Assembly (NCBI GenBank): GCA_963761735.1
Contig: CAVXHQ010000003.1
Span: forward strand, 372,001 to 436,000
Source of the DNA: CAVXHQ01 sp963761735
GTDB lineage: Bacteria; Pseudomonadota; Alphaproteobacteria; Rhodobacterales; Rhodobacteraceae
Reading direction: 5' to 3'
DNA length: 64,000 nucleotides
The notes under the pieces were generated by a model that was not told the origin of the DNA, did no database searches, and saw only the letters and a program-made list of their open reading frames with translations. The translations under genes and the position numbers were made by a program. Every line of letters starts with the position of its first letter. The first letter of the stretch is position 1. Shown in pieces: positions 51,364-60,568 of this stretch.

Positions 51364-53100
51364 TCAGTCGTCGTACTCCGGGTTGCCGGCATGGTCGCGC
51401 ACCGCGTTCGGTGTATCCTGCGCCTTGGCCAGGGACCAGCGCACGCGGGTCGCATATGTCATCGCGCGCGCGGTTAAAACCACCTGTCTGGACGGCCGGG
51501 GCCGCAACCGCCCGTTTTCGAGGTAGACCGACGGCTCGAGTGTCATCTGCGCCACCCCGTCGTGCCGGAATATCCAGACCTCGCCGCTGCGCAACGCCAG
51601 CGATATCGCCGCACCGCCCAGGTCGACGACCGCGTCGACCTCGGGGTGCAGATGGAACCGCGCGGTAAACCCGATGCCCTGCAAGGCCGCCTCGTCCAGC
51701 GCCCGGTCGAACCGGAGTTTGTCCGGCGCGCCCAATGTCGTCAGCAGATCCTCGCCCGCAAGACCCCGGCCGTCATAGGTCAGATCGAGGATGCGGGCGT
51801 GGGTCAGACCGTGGCTCGCGCGATAGCCGTCGTGCGCCACCTCGAGGCGGGTGCCGTCGCCAAGGTCGTGCAACTCGAAAGGCACCTCGCGCGGACCGTC
51901 GATCAGACGATTCGCATCGTCGAGACGGGACGAGGAATGGCGGTCGAGCGACAGCGTAGAATGGCTCGCCGTGGCGCGGCCCGCCCGTCGCCAGTCGGGG
52001 CCGAATATCCGCCCGGAACCGCAGTTCACCACCAGCGGACGCCGCCCCGACGTCACCTCGAACGACAGCGTCGCCGCGTGTCCCTCGGACCCCGCGTCGC
52101 CCATCGGCGGCACCGCGGCATCGACGATGACCGAGGTGCGTCCCGCCGTCAGCCGCGCGTAGCCCATTTGCAGCCCGCCGGTCCGGCTTTGCCGCACGCC
52201 CGCCGAGGCAAGCGCGGTTTCCAGCCGGCCTTCTATGCCCCGGCCGCCGCCGTGAAACCGCGCCAGCGCGCCGTCGCTGTGGCGCAGCGCGCGCAGGACC
52301 GGCGCCACCCGTGCCATCGCCGCACCGATGGCGTCCGGCCGGGCCACGCCCGCGTCGGCCAGCGCCTCCGAGGCCCATGTCAGCAGCGTGAAAATCTCGA
52401 GCAGTTCCTCGGGATTGCGGGTCACGATGCCGCCGCCCGCGTCGATCTCGACGGCGCAATCCTCGGCCAGCGCGGCAACCGCCGATGCCACAAGCGTCTG
52501 CATCCCCTCCAGCGAGAGGCCCGCATAGACAAGGCCTGTCAGCGCCTCGAACCGGGGCAGGCCGCGTCGGGCAGTGCGCCAGCGTCTCGACAGGAATACC
52601 GTCTGTGCCGACAGGCTGTGAAAGAAGGCGTCGCTCTGCGCCCGGTCCCGGCCCCGCAACAACAAAAGGCCGTGGTTGATCCAGCGGATCAGGCGGCGGC
52701 CCGTCAGGTCCGGTGTCCAGCCGGGGCCGGTGCCGCCGTCGTACCGCGCGATCCAGTCCCAGACCCAGGTCTGTGCCAGCGCGTGCGCCCGCGCATCGCC
52801 CACGGCCGCCAGATCGTCGAGCCAGGCACAGCCGTGCATGTCGGCCACCACCTGCGGGCCTGCCGCCTCCTCGGTCGCGATGTCCCAGATCAGGCGGCCC
52901 GGCGCCTCGATCAACTGTCCCGAGAAGACGAAATTGCCCGCAATCATCTGCCGCCCGCGCGCGAACAGCCCCATCGAGCGCGGTTCCGGTGCGGAAACAA
53001 ACGCCGAGGCCACCGGCGCGCGGCCCGCACGGCGCGCGTGCCACCGGTCAAGCAGGCGGTTGCCGATCTCGGCGCGCCGCGAGAACAGCCGCCTCAGCAC
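51364..53100 (-). CDS. Heparinase II/III family protein
   Basis: This protein of about 578 aa has an N-terminal alpha/alpha toroid and a C-terminal beta-sandwich (Hepar_II_III). ASHSTLSLD and FHLHPEVDA are typical. The real substrate is unknown; in Rhodobacteraceae this gene is conserved between rsmB and purH. The frame is open to 53241, but the GTG at 53100 (VLRRLFSRRAE) gives a family-like N-terminus. The upstream extension is Pro/Arg-rich and unsupported. Confidence 0.82.
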   Translation of the reverse strand: MLRRLFSRRAEIGNRLLDRWHARRAGRAPVASAFVSAPEPRSMGLFARGRQMIAGNFVFSGQLIEAPGRLIWDIATEEAAGPQVVADMHGCAWLDDLAAVGDARAHALAQTWVWDWIARYDGGTGPGWTPDLTGRRLIRWINHGLLLLRGRDRAQSDAFFHSLSAQTVFLSRRWRTARRGLPRFEALTGLVYAGLSLEGMQTLVASAVAALAEDCAVEIDAGGGIVTRNPEELLEIFTLLTWASEALADAGVARPDAIGAAMARVAPVLRALRHSDGALARFHGGGRGIEGRLETALASAGVRQSRTGGLQMGYARLTAGRTSVIVDAAVPPMGDAGSEGHAATLSFEVTSGRRPLVVNCGSGRIFGPDWRRAGRATASHSTLSLDRHSSSRLDDANRLIDGPREVPFELHDLGDGTRLEVAHDGYRASHGLTHARILDLTYDGRGLAGEDLLTTLGAPDKLRFDRALDEAALQGIGFTARFHLHPEVDAVVDLGGAAISLALRSGEVWIFRHDGVAQMTLEPSVYLENGRLRPRPSRQVVLTARAMTYATRVRWSLAKAQDTPNAVRDHAGNPEYDD

Positions 53101-53262
53101 GGGGGCCGGTGACGTACAGGACGTGCCTTGCGGGGGGTGTTTTGGGGGGCCTGTCCCACGGGTGCGCTGCCTTCGGTTGTCGGTGCTTGGGCACCGTATC
53201 ATTCTGGTGACGAGGATAACGCGGACCAGCGCGCCTGTCACGCGGGGCCTGCGGACGGGCGG

Positions 53263-54549
53263 TCAGCCGCGCGTCAGACAGACCATGAAAAAGCCATCGA
53301 GACCGCCCGCGAAGCCCTCGTCACCGGACCCGTGATCGGGCCGCAGCCGCAATCCGCCATCCGGCGCCCGCCAGGCGGGATCTGCACCCATCGGCAGGAC
53401 ATCGACGGCTTTCAGGCCCGGATGCCGCGCCAGCGCCTGTTCGACCTGCACCTCGCCTTCGTCGGGCAACAGCGAGCAGGTACAGAATACCAGCCGCCCA
53501 CCGGGTGCCAGCAAGGTCAGCGCATGGTCGATCAGCGCGGCCTGCGCGTCGATAAGCGCGGCAAATTCGCTGCCGTCCTTGGCATGGGGCAGGTCGGGAT
53601 GGCGGCGGATCGTGCCGGTGGCGGAACAGGGCGCATCGAGGAGGATCGCCTCCCAGCTACCGGTCACGGCCATCGCATCTGCGGTGATCAGCTCTGCTGT
53701 CAGGCCCGTGCGCGCAAGATTTTCGGTCACGCGGGCCATGCGCCCCTCGCTGCTGTCCACCGCCGTCACCTGCGCACCGGCGGCGGCCAGCTGCATCGTC
53801 TTGCCCCCCGGCGCGGCGCACAGATCGAGGACGCGCAGCCCCGCCACATCGCCCAGCATCCGTACCGGCAACGCGGCGGCGGCGTCCTGTACCCACCAGT
53901 CGCCGGTCTCAAATCCGGCCAGCGCCGAGATCTGCCCCGGCTGCCCGAGGCGCACCGATCCTGTCGGCAGAACCCGCCCGCCGAGCCGTTCTGCCCAGCC
54001 GGCAGCATCCGATTTCACCGTCAGATCGAGGGGCGGAACGACGGCCTGCACGCCTTCGATCCGGTCCAACACATTGCGTCCCCAGGCGGCGACGAGCGGT
54101 GCGCGCAGCCAGTTCGGCAGTTTCGGGACCGGCGCCGCGGCCCATGCAGCGGGTGCATCGGCGCCCGCCTTGCGCAGCACCGCGTTCACCAGCCCGCGAA
54201 ATTTATCCGTCCGCCTGGTCTTGCCCACGATGGTCACCATCGCGTTCACCACGCCATGCGCCGCCGCCCCCTGCGCCATCTCCGCGACGCCGAGGCGCAG
54301 GATGTTGCGCACAGCGAGGGGGGGCGATTTGGCAAGGTACGGCTTGAGGAGACGGTCCGCCACCGGCAGCCCGCGCAGCGTCGCAAGCGCCAGCCGCTGG
54401 GCCCGGGCGCGGTCTTCGGGCGACAGCGCGTCGAGCAGGCCCGCGCCGATCAGTTCCGGCAACAGCCGCCCGTCGTCCGTCACACCGTTCAGCAGCGCGA
54501 TTGCTGCCCGCCGCGCCGCGATGCCGACCTGATCTGCCTGTCCTGCCAT
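53263..54549 (-). CDS. rsmB: 16S rRNA m5C methyltransferase RsmB family
   Basis: This 428-aa protein has an N-terminal NusB-like RNA-binding domain (about residues 8-135) and a C-terminal SAM methyltransferase domain. The SAM motif is LDLCAAPGGKT, and the catalytic Cys pair is in DAPCSATG and CTCSLLPDEGE. It is likely RsmB, which methylates C967 of 16S rRNA. It is divergent from the DUF1674 gene, a conserved arrangement. Confidence 0.9.
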   Translation of the reverse strand: MAGQADQVGIAARRAAIALLNGVTDDGRLLPELIGAGLLDALSPEDRARAQRLALATLRGLPVADRLLKPYLAKSPPLAVRNILRLGVAEMAQGAAAHGVVNAMVTIVGKTRRTDKFRGLVNAVLRKAGADAPAAWAAAPVPKLPNWLRAPLVAAWGRNVLDRIEGVQAVVPPLDLTVKSDAAGWAERLGGRVLPTGSVRLGQPGQISALAGFETGDWWVQDAAAALPVRMLGDVAGLRVLDLCAAPGGKTMQLAAAGAQVTAVDSSEGRMARVTENLARTGLTAELITADAMAVTGSWEAILLDAPCSATGTIRRHPDLPHAKDGSEFAALIDAQAALIDHALTLLAPGGRLVFCTCSLLPDEGEVQVEQALARHPGLKAVDVLPMGADPAWRAPDGGLRLRPDHGSGDEGFAGGLDGFFMVCLTRG

Positions 54550-54632
54550 GACGGCCCCTTTGGTGTGACGGAGTTTGTCTTATCGTGTTGGCGGCTATAT
54601 CAGGGGGGAACCCGATGACAAGGAGCGTGGCC

Positions 54633-54830
54633 ATGACCGGCGACCCTGCTGACAGTGCCCAAACACCCCCCCAGATACCCGCCGCCGCCCGGCGCGCGCT
54701 CGCCGAGGCCGCCGAACGGCGCGTTCGTGCCACAGCGCTGGCCCTGCCCAAGGAACGGGGCGGCCCGACCGGGCCGGAGCCGGTGCGCTATGGCGACTGG
54801 GAGAAAAAGGGCCTCGCGGTCGATTTCTGA
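54633..54830 (+). CDS. DUF1674 protein (succinate dehydrogenase assembly factor 4-like)
   Basis: This 65-aa protein ends with the family signature GGPTGPEPVRYGDWEKKGLAVDF-like block (RYGDWEKKG) found in DUF1674/SDHAF4. That family helps assemble succinate dehydrogenase. The ATG at 54633 has AAGGAG eight bases upstream; an ATG at 54615 is in frame. It is divergent from rsmB, as in relatives. Confidence 0.85.
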   Translation: MTGDPADSAQTPPQIPAAARRALAEAAERRVRATALALPKERGGPTGPEPVRYGDWEKKGLAVDF

Positions 54831-55189
54831 TGCCGGTTGCGGGGCGGTCCCGTCCTCCGCCCGCTCAACGCTGTTCTCCCGTTTCGGGCGCGGATGACCG
54901 TGCCGCGCGTCAGGGCGGCGCGCGCGGTGACGGGGCGCTGACCGGCAATTCAGGCGAGCACGGGTATGAGTAAACTGGATGAACCCGGTCGAGCCGTCGC
55001 AAATGCGCGCAGAAATACCGATTGCGCCTGGTGGCTGCGCGCACAGGCACCCGAACCTGTCTCGGGTGCATCGCGGCCGTCCCCGGTCCATCGAACGGCT
55101 TGAAACTCGACCGCGCGGGTCGCATCTGTATGACAGCACCGGGTACAGCGATCCCGGATCACCTGCATACCCCAGACAGGAGCATTCCC
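54831..55189 (+). other. Spacer of about 360 bp upstream of the peroxiredoxin gene
   Basis: No gene is supported. It holds the peroxiredoxin promoter, which I cannot place. A short palindrome (ATCC-C-GGAT) occurs about 30 bp before the start. Confidence 0.4.
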
Positions 55190-55843
55190 ATGGGCCTTCG
55201 TATCAACGACACCATTCCCGACCTGACCGTCGAGACCGATCACGGCACCACCACCCTGCACGAGTTTGTCGGTGACAGCTGGGCGATCCTGTTTTCCCAC
55301 CCCAAGGATTTCACGCCGGTCTGCACCACCGAATTCGGCGCCGTAGCGCAACTGGCCGACGAATGGGCGAAACGCGGGACGAAGGTCCTGGGGATCTCGG
55401 TCGACGGCGTCGAGGACCACAAGAAGTGGAAAAAGGACATCGAGGCCGCCTCTGGCGCCGATCCGACCTTTCCGATCGTGGCCGACGGTGACCTCTCGCT
55501 TTCCAAGGCGTTCGACATGCTGCCCGCCGAGGCGTACCTGCCCGATGGTCGCACTCCCAACGATACCGCGACGGTGCGGTCGGTCTTCATCATCGGCCCG
55601 GACAAAAAGCTTAAGCTGTCGATGACCTATCCGATGAATGTCGGCCGCAATTTCGCCGAAGTCCTGCGGGCCCTCGACGGCCTACAGACGGCAGGCAAAC
55701 ATGGCGTTGCAACGCCCGCGAACTGGGAAGTCGGACAGGATGTCATCATCCCGGCGCCGATGTCGAATGAGGACGCGACGGCGAAATTCGGCAGCTTCGA
55801 GACGGTGCTTCCCTATTTGCGCAAGACGAAACTGCCGTCCTGA
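55190..55843 (+). CDS. 1-Cys peroxiredoxin (Prx6 type)
   Basis: This 217-aa peroxiredoxin reduces hydrogen peroxide and organic hydroperoxides. The peroxidatic Cys45 is in DFTPVCTTE, and no resolving Cys is visible, which fits the 1-Cys Prx6 branch. The C-terminal domain (SMTYPMNVGRNFAEVLR; PANWEVGQDVIIP) is typical of that branch. ATG at 55190 has ACAGGAG eight bases upstream. It is monocistronic and ends in a 12-bp-stem hairpin. Confidence 0.93.
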   Translation: MGLRINDTIPDLTVETDHGTTTLHEFVGDSWAILFSHPKDFTPVCTTEFGAVAQLADEWAKRGTKVLGISVDGVEDHKKWKKDIEAASGADPTFPIVADGDLSLSKAFDMLPAEAYLPDGRTPNDTATVRSVFIIGPDKKLKLSMTYPMNVGRNFAEVLRALDGLQTAGKHGVATPANWEVGQDVIIPAPMSNEDATAKFGSFETVLPYLRKTKLPS

Positions 55844-55854
55844 GGGCGTGATGC

Positions 55855-55888
55855 CCCGCCCTGCGCCCGGTACCTCGCGCAGGGCGGG
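55855..55888. terminator. Perfect 12-bp-stem hairpin between convergent genes
   Basis: CCCGCCCTGCGC and GCGCAGGGCGGG form a perfect 12-bp stem with a 10-nt loop, 12 bp after the peroxiredoxin stop and 27 bp from the stop of the convergent transpeptidase gene. A T tract is absent, but the stem is strong enough to pause polymerase from either side. Confidence 0.6.
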
Positions 55889-55914
55889 ATCGCCGCCCCG
55901 ACGCGATTGCCGCC

Positions 55915-56490
55915 TCAGGCCTCCTGACTGACGTAGACCTGTGTGCCAATCGGAACGCGGGCATAAAGATCGTCCATATGCTCGTTGATCATGCGGACGC
56001 AGCCCGAGGAAAATCCCCGCCCCATCGTCCAGGGCTGCGGCGTGCCGTGAATGCGATAATAGGTGTCGCGCCCGCCGACATAAAGATAGAGCGCGGCACT
56101 GCCCAGCGGATTGCGCGGATGCCCCCCCGGCAGGCCGCCGGCATACGGGCCGTAAACATCCGGCTCTAACCGAATCATATTCTGCGTCGGCGTCCATGCC
56201 GGCCATGTCGCCTTGCGCCGGACCGTGGCCTGGCCCGAGAAATTGCGACCGATTCCGCCCACGGCGATCTTGTAGCGCCGCGCCGCGCTTTCACCTGTGA
56301 TCAGATATAGCCAGCGCCCGGGGGTATCGACATGGATCATGCCGGTCGGAAGACCGGCCTGAATCTCGACGTCGGTCGGGAGCCACTCGCGTGGGATCCG
56401 GACCACCGTTTGCGCCACTGCGGGCGCCGCGAGAATGCTGGCCGTTCCGACTGCTGCCGCGGAGGACAGAAACTGTCGCCTTGTGTGCAT
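55915..56490 (-). CDS. L,D-transpeptidase (YkuD), Tat-exported
   Basis: This 191-aa protein has a Tat-type signal (TRRQFLSSAAAVG) and a YkuD domain with the catalytic motif HGT-x-PxxxG-xxxSSGCVRM (His and Cys visible). It would form 3-3 cross-links in peptidoglycan or attach proteins to it. The ATG at 56490 puts the twin-arginine near the N-terminus. A paralogue lies 200 bp upstream on the same strand with its own terminator. Confidence 0.88.
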   Translation of the reverse strand: MHTRRQFLSSAAAVGTASILAAPAVAQTVVRIPREWLPTDVEIQAGLPTGMIHVDTPGRWLYLITGESAARRYKIAVGGIGRNFSGQATVRRKATWPAWTPTQNMIRLEPDVYGPYAGGLPGGHPRNPLGSAALYLYVGGRDTYYRIHGTPQPWTMGRGFSSGCVRMINEHMDDLYARVPIGTQVYVSQEA

Positions 56491-56616
56491 CGTCTTCTCC
56501 TGCTCGGTCATGCCCTCTTCTGCGGGGCCATTCTAAAGATCGCGCTTTTTAGTTAACGCTGTGTGAACGGTAGCAGGAGAAATCGGCAAAGTCGCCTTGT
56601 GCGCCCGGGCCAACGC

Positions 56617-56645
56617 AAAAAGCCGCCGCGCTGTTGCGCGACGGC
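56617..56645 (-). terminator. Terminator of the upstream L,D-transpeptidase gene
   Basis: On the minus strand GCCGTCGCGC-AACA-GCGCGGCGGC is followed by five T residues, about 50 bp after the stop at 56694. It separates the two transpeptidase genes. Confidence 0.85.
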
Positions 56646-56693
56646 CCCTGTTGCCGAACCCGCCCCCGCGTCGCGGCGGGGAAGGGCATCGGC

Positions 56694-57338
56694 TCAGACG
56701 ATCTTGTTGTACAGATAGGCCGTCGCGTTCAGGTTAACCCGGGGATACAGATCGACGACATAATCGTTGGTCAGACGGGCGCAGCCGTTCGATACCGCGC
56801 GGCCGATGGTCTGCGGCGCGTTCGTGCCGTGGATGCGCAGATATGTATCGCGGTTACCCTCGTACAGGTACAGGGCGCGGGCCCCCAGAGGGTTGTTTAC
56901 ACCGCCCTCCATACCGTCCGCGAACTGTTCATAGGCGTCGGGGTCGCGCTCGATCATGTCGGGCGTGGGGGTCCATGTCGGCCACTCGCGTTTGGCACCG
57001 ATCCGGAACACACCCGCATGATACAGGTTGCCGCGCCCGACGCCGACGGCATAGCGGATCGCCTGATTGCCCGGCAGGATGAAGAACAGCCGATAGGTGT
57101 TGGGATCGACGTGCACGTCGCCCACCGTGAACCCCTCCGGTATCCGCACCAGCGTCGGGTCGAGCGGGCCACCGGCGGACACAGGCAGCGGGCGTTGCCG
57201 AAGTTCCAGCGGCAGGCCCGACAGATCCGGGTCGGCGGGTGGCACAGCCGCTGCCGCCGTCGTCTGCTGTGCGACAGCGGGCGCCGCCGTCAGAACGGCC
57301 AGGGCCGCGGATCCGTAAAGAAAGTCTCTGCGTTTCAT
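56694..57338 (-). CDS. L,D-transpeptidase (YkuD), Tat-exported, paralogue
   Basis: This 214-aa protein has a Tat-type signal (MKRRDFLYGSAAL), a linker rich in Ala/Pro (residues about 28-45), and the YkuD catalytic block (HGTNAPQTIGRAVSNGCARL). It is about 35% like its neighbour by eye and has a slightly longer N-terminal linker. The ATG at 57338 is right for the signal peptide; the frame open to 57503 adds residues that would mask it. Confidence 0.88.
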   Translation of the reverse strand: MKRRDFLYGSAALAVLTAAPAVAQQTTAAAAVPPADPDLSGLPLELRQRPLPVSAGGPLDPTLVRIPEGFTVGDVHVDPNTYRLFFILPGNQAIRYAVGVGRGNLYHAGVFRIGAKREWPTWTPTPDMIERDPDAYEQFADGMEGGVNNPLGARALYLYEGNRDTYLRIHGTNAPQTIGRAVSNGCARLTNDYVVDLYPRVNLNATAYLYNKIV

Positions 57339-57456
57339 ATCGTGTATCCCCCTTCGGACGTCCTCGCGCGCAACGTACTGCCTTGCCGAAGGCAGCCCGG
57401 AATCACGCGCATGCTGCACATATCGCAATCTTCGTATGAAAAACAACTGATCCAGA

Positions 57457-57480
57457 GGCCCGGACGTTCCCGCCCGGGCC
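57457..57480. repeat. GC hairpin in the pnp-transpeptidase spacer
   Basis: GGCCCGG and CCGGGCC arms enclose a 10-nt loop about 56 bp after the pnp stop. No T tract follows, so a terminator role is uncertain. Confidence 0.35.
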
Positions 57481-57535
57481 GATTGTTGCACAAAATGCCC
57501 CACTAATGCGTGATCGGTGTGGCAGAGTGCCGCGT

Positions 57536-59668
57536 TCAGGCGTCTTCGTTCTGCGCCGTCTCTTCGACGCCGGTTTCCTGGTTCACCATCTTCATCGACA
57601 GGCGCACCTTGCCGCGATCGTCAAAGCCGAGCAGCTTGACCCAGACTTCCTGACCCTCCTTGAGGGCATCGGAGGGGTGGTTCAGGCGGCGGTTCTCGAT
57701 CTGGGAGACGTGCACGAGGCCGTCCCGCTTGCCGAAAAAGTTCACGAAGGCGCCGAAGTCGACCAGCTTCACGACCGTGCCCTTGTACACCTTGCCCTCT
57801 TCGGGTTCGGCGACGATGGCGTGGATCATGTCGTAGGCCTTCTTGATCGCCTCGCCGTTCGGGGACGCGATCTTGATGATGCCTTCGTCGTTGATGTCGA
57901 CCTTGGCACCCGACACTTCGACGATCTCGCGGATCACCTTGCCGCCCGATCCGATGACTTCGCGGATCTTGTCGGTGGGGATCTGCATCGTCTCGATCCG
58001 CGGCGCGTGCTGGCTGAACTCACCGGCGCCGGACAGCGCCTTGTTCATCTCCTGCAGGATGTGCAGGCGGCCCTCTTTTGCCTGTGCCATCGCCTTTTCC
58101 ATGATCGCGGGCGTGATGCCGGCAACCTTGATGTCCATCTGCAACGACGTGATGCCGTTCTCGGTGCCCGCAACCTTGAAATCCATGTCGCCGAGGTGAT
58201 CCTCGTCGCCGAGAATGTCCGTCAGGATCGCGTATTCGCCATCGTCCTCGAGGACGAGGCCCATCGCCACACCGGCCACCGCGCCTTTGAGCGGCACGCC
58301 CGCGTCCATCATCGCAAGCGATCCGCCACAGACGGAGGCCATCGAGGAGGAGCCGTTGGATTCGGTGATCTCGGACACCAGACGGATCGTGTAGGGGAAA
58401 TCCGTCGCGGCGGGCAGGACGGCCTGCAGGGCGCGCCACGCCAGCTTGCCGTGGCCGATCTCGCGACGGCCCGGGCCCGACACACGCCCGACCTCACCGA
58501 CCGAGTACGGCGGGAAGTTATAGTGCAGCAGGAAGTTGGATTTGAAATTGCCGTGCAGCGCGTCGATGAACTGCTCGTCGTCGCCGGTGCCCAGCGTGGT
58601 GACCACGAGGCCCTGCGTCTCGCCACGGGTAAACAGCGCGGAGCCGTGGGTCCGGGGCAGCAGGCCGGTTTCGCAAACGATGGGGCGCACGGTATCCAGC
58701 GCGCGGCCGTCGATGCGGCGGCCATGCTTGACGACGTCGCCGCGCAGGACCTTGCTCTCCAGCTTCTTGAGTGCGGTGCCGAGGTTCTTGTCGGCCAGCT
58801 GCTCTTCCGAGAGCCCTGCCTTGATCTCGTCCTTCAGGGCGGAGACGGCCTTGGTGCGTTCCTGCTTGTCGGTGATCGCATAGGCCTCGCGCATCTTTGC
58901 CTCGCCGGCAGAGGTGACGGCGGCCAGAAGGTCGGAATAGTCGGGGGCCTGGAAATCGAACGGCTCTTTCGCGCAATCCTCGGCCAGATCGATGATCAGG
59001 TCGATGACCGGCTGGATCTGCTCGTGGGCAAAGGTGATCGCGCCCAGCATTTCGGCCTCGGTCAGCTCGTAGGCCTCGGATTCCACCATCATCACGGCGT
59101 CCTTGGTGCCCGCGACGATCAGGTCCAGACGCTGCTCGGGGTTGGCGCGCAGGTTGTGCATGTCGTCGATCTCGGGGTTCAGGACGTATTCGCCCTCCGA
59201 GAAACCGACGCGCGCGCAGGCAATGGGGCCCATGAACGGCGCGCCCGAAATCGTCAGCGCGGCAGAGGCCGCGATCATCGCCACCACGTCGGGATCGTTG
59301 ACGAGGTCGTGGCTCAGCACGGTGCACATCACGAGGACTTCGTTCTTGAAACCTTCGACGAACAGCGGGCGGATCGGACGGTCGATCAGACGGGCCGTCA
59401 GCGTCTCTTTCTCGGTGGGCCGTGCCTCACGCTTGAAAAAGCCGCCGGGGATCTTGCCCGCCGCGTAATATTTTTCCTGATAGTGGACGGTCAGGGGAAA
59501 GAAATCCTGCCCTTCCTTCTGCTTGCGCGCGAACGTGACGTTCGCCATCACGCTGGTTTCACCCAGTGTGGCGATGACCGATCCATCGGCCTGACGGGCA
59601 ACCTTGCCGGTTTCCAGGGTAAGCTTGTCTTCGCCCCACTGGATGGATTTCTTGACTTCGTTGAACAT
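57536..59668 (-). CDS. pnp: Polynucleotide phosphorylase
   Basis: This 710-aa exoribonuclease degrades RNA phosphorolytically. It has two RNase PH domains (MFNEVKKSIQWG start; GRREIGHGKLAWRAL and MASVCGGSLAMMDAGVP in the second), a KH domain (IGSGGKVIREI) and a C-terminal S1 domain (GTVVKLVDFGAFVNFFGKRDG). The ATG at 59668 is the family start; the frame is open to 60076 without homology. In most relatives pnp lies next to rpsO, but here uspA and agcS on the other strand separate them. Confidence 0.96.
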   Translation of the reverse strand: MFNEVKKSIQWGEDKLTLETGKVARQADGSVIATLGETSVMANVTFARKQKEGQDFFPLTVHYQEKYYAAGKIPGGFFKREARPTEKETLTARLIDRPIRPLFVEGFKNEVLVMCTVLSHDLVNDPDVVAMIAASAALTISGAPFMGPIACARVGFSEGEYVLNPEIDDMHNLRANPEQRLDLIVAGTKDAVMMVESEAYELTEAEMLGAITFAHEQIQPVIDLIIDLAEDCAKEPFDFQAPDYSDLLAAVTSAGEAKMREAYAITDKQERTKAVSALKDEIKAGLSEEQLADKNLGTALKKLESKVLRGDVVKHGRRIDGRALDTVRPIVCETGLLPRTHGSALFTRGETQGLVVTTLGTGDDEQFIDALHGNFKSNFLLHYNFPPYSVGEVGRVSGPGRREIGHGKLAWRALQAVLPAATDFPYTIRLVSEITESNGSSSMASVCGGSLAMMDAGVPLKGAVAGVAMGLVLEDDGEYAILTDILGDEDHLGDMDFKVAGTENGITSLQMDIKVAGITPAIMEKAMAQAKEGRLHILQEMNKALSGAGEFSQHAPRIETMQIPTDKIREVIGSGGKVIREIVEVSGAKVDINDEGIIKIASPNGEAIKKAYDMIHAIVAEPEEGKVYKGTVVKLVDFGAFVNFFGKRDGLVHVSQIENRRLNHPSDALKEGQEVWVKLLGFDDRGKVRLSMKMVNQETGVEETAQNEDA

Positions 59669-60119
59669 GTTTTTCCTGTCTGGCGCACTGGCCATCTTAG
59701 ATGCCGCGCACTCGCGGCCGTTGCCTACCGCGCAGCCGCGGCACATAGCATAGGGGGCGTATTCCCCCTGACCCCGTTGTTTCGTCACCTCGTCTGGCAC
59801 TGGAGTCCGGGCGCCGGTCGGCTCGAGATTGGGCGGCCCATAGCGCAAATCGGGGCGCGGGGAAAGGGGACGAACCGACGCGCCGACCGGAGGCCGCAGG
59901 CCCCGGGACCCCCGATGGCGCAGGATGTGTTCCGACTGGGCAAACCCGGCAATTTCAAGCGGCAGAGATGAGAAACGGTCGGTTTTCCTCTCGGGGCGGC
60001 ACGAAACCGGACGTTCGACTTCCGAAAGGTCGGAAACAGGGCACAGTTGCCGGGGAAACCGGCTAGGATGGATCACTTAACCGGCGATCAACGCGGGAAA
60101 TCCAAGAGGGACAAATACC
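59669..60119. other. Spacer of about 450 bp between divergent pnp and uspA
   Basis: It holds no supported gene. A perfect hairpin GCCGCG-CACT-CGCGGC lies at 59703-59718, 35 bp before the pnp start in its leader, where pnp autoregulation usually acts in other bacteria. I cannot place promoters with confidence. The antisense open frame is a coding shadow. Confidence 0.45.
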
Positions 60120-60557
60120 ATGATGGACAAGCTGCTGGTGGGCCTTGACGGCCACAGCTCCGGCGAGAGGGCGTTGGCCTATGCCACCGCATTGGCGAAA
60201 GAGATCGGAAGTTGCGAACTTATCGTCGCCTATGTGATCGAATGGTCGCCGTTCTCGTTCCAGACCGCCGAGGAGAACGAAACCCGCCACAAGCGCCGCG
60301 AAGAAGAGATCGAGACGGCGCAGACCCGCGTCCTCGACCCGGCGCTGGCCAAACTGAAGGCAGCGGGACTGACGGTGCGCGGCATCGTGCGGCACGGCAA
60401 CGTGGCGGACACCCTCGACCAGCTTGCGAAATCCGAAAAGGCCGAGATGATCATCGTCGGTCGCAAGGCCGACAGCGGCATCGGCGCGCGGATTTTCGGG
60501 TCGGCCACCGCAAACCTCGTGATGCAGGCCTCCGTGCCCGTCACCGTCGTCAACTGA
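60120..60557 (+). CDS. Universal stress protein UspA family
   Basis: This 145-aa single-domain Usp has the N-terminal KLLVGLDGHSSGERAL and the ATP-binding motif G-x2-G-x9-GS (GRKADSGIGARIFGSA). It ends VPVTVVN, as the family does. The start ATG is doubled (60120/60123), with GAGGGA upstream. It is followed 11 bp later by the sodium:alanine symporter gene, probably in one transcript. Confidence 0.88.
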   Translation: MMDKLLVGLDGHSSGERALAYATALAKEIGSCELIVAYVIEWSPFSFQTAEENETRHKRREEEIETAQTRVLDPALAKLKAAGLTVRGIVRHGNVADTLDQLAKSEKAEMIIVGRKADSGIGARIFGSATANLVMQASVPVTVVN

Positions 60558-60568
60558 GGAGCATCGAC

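Noticed and set aside
57506..59971. An 821-codon open frame on the plus strand opposite pnp.
   Set aside because: It is His/Asp/Gly-rich low-information sequence antisense to a certain gene.
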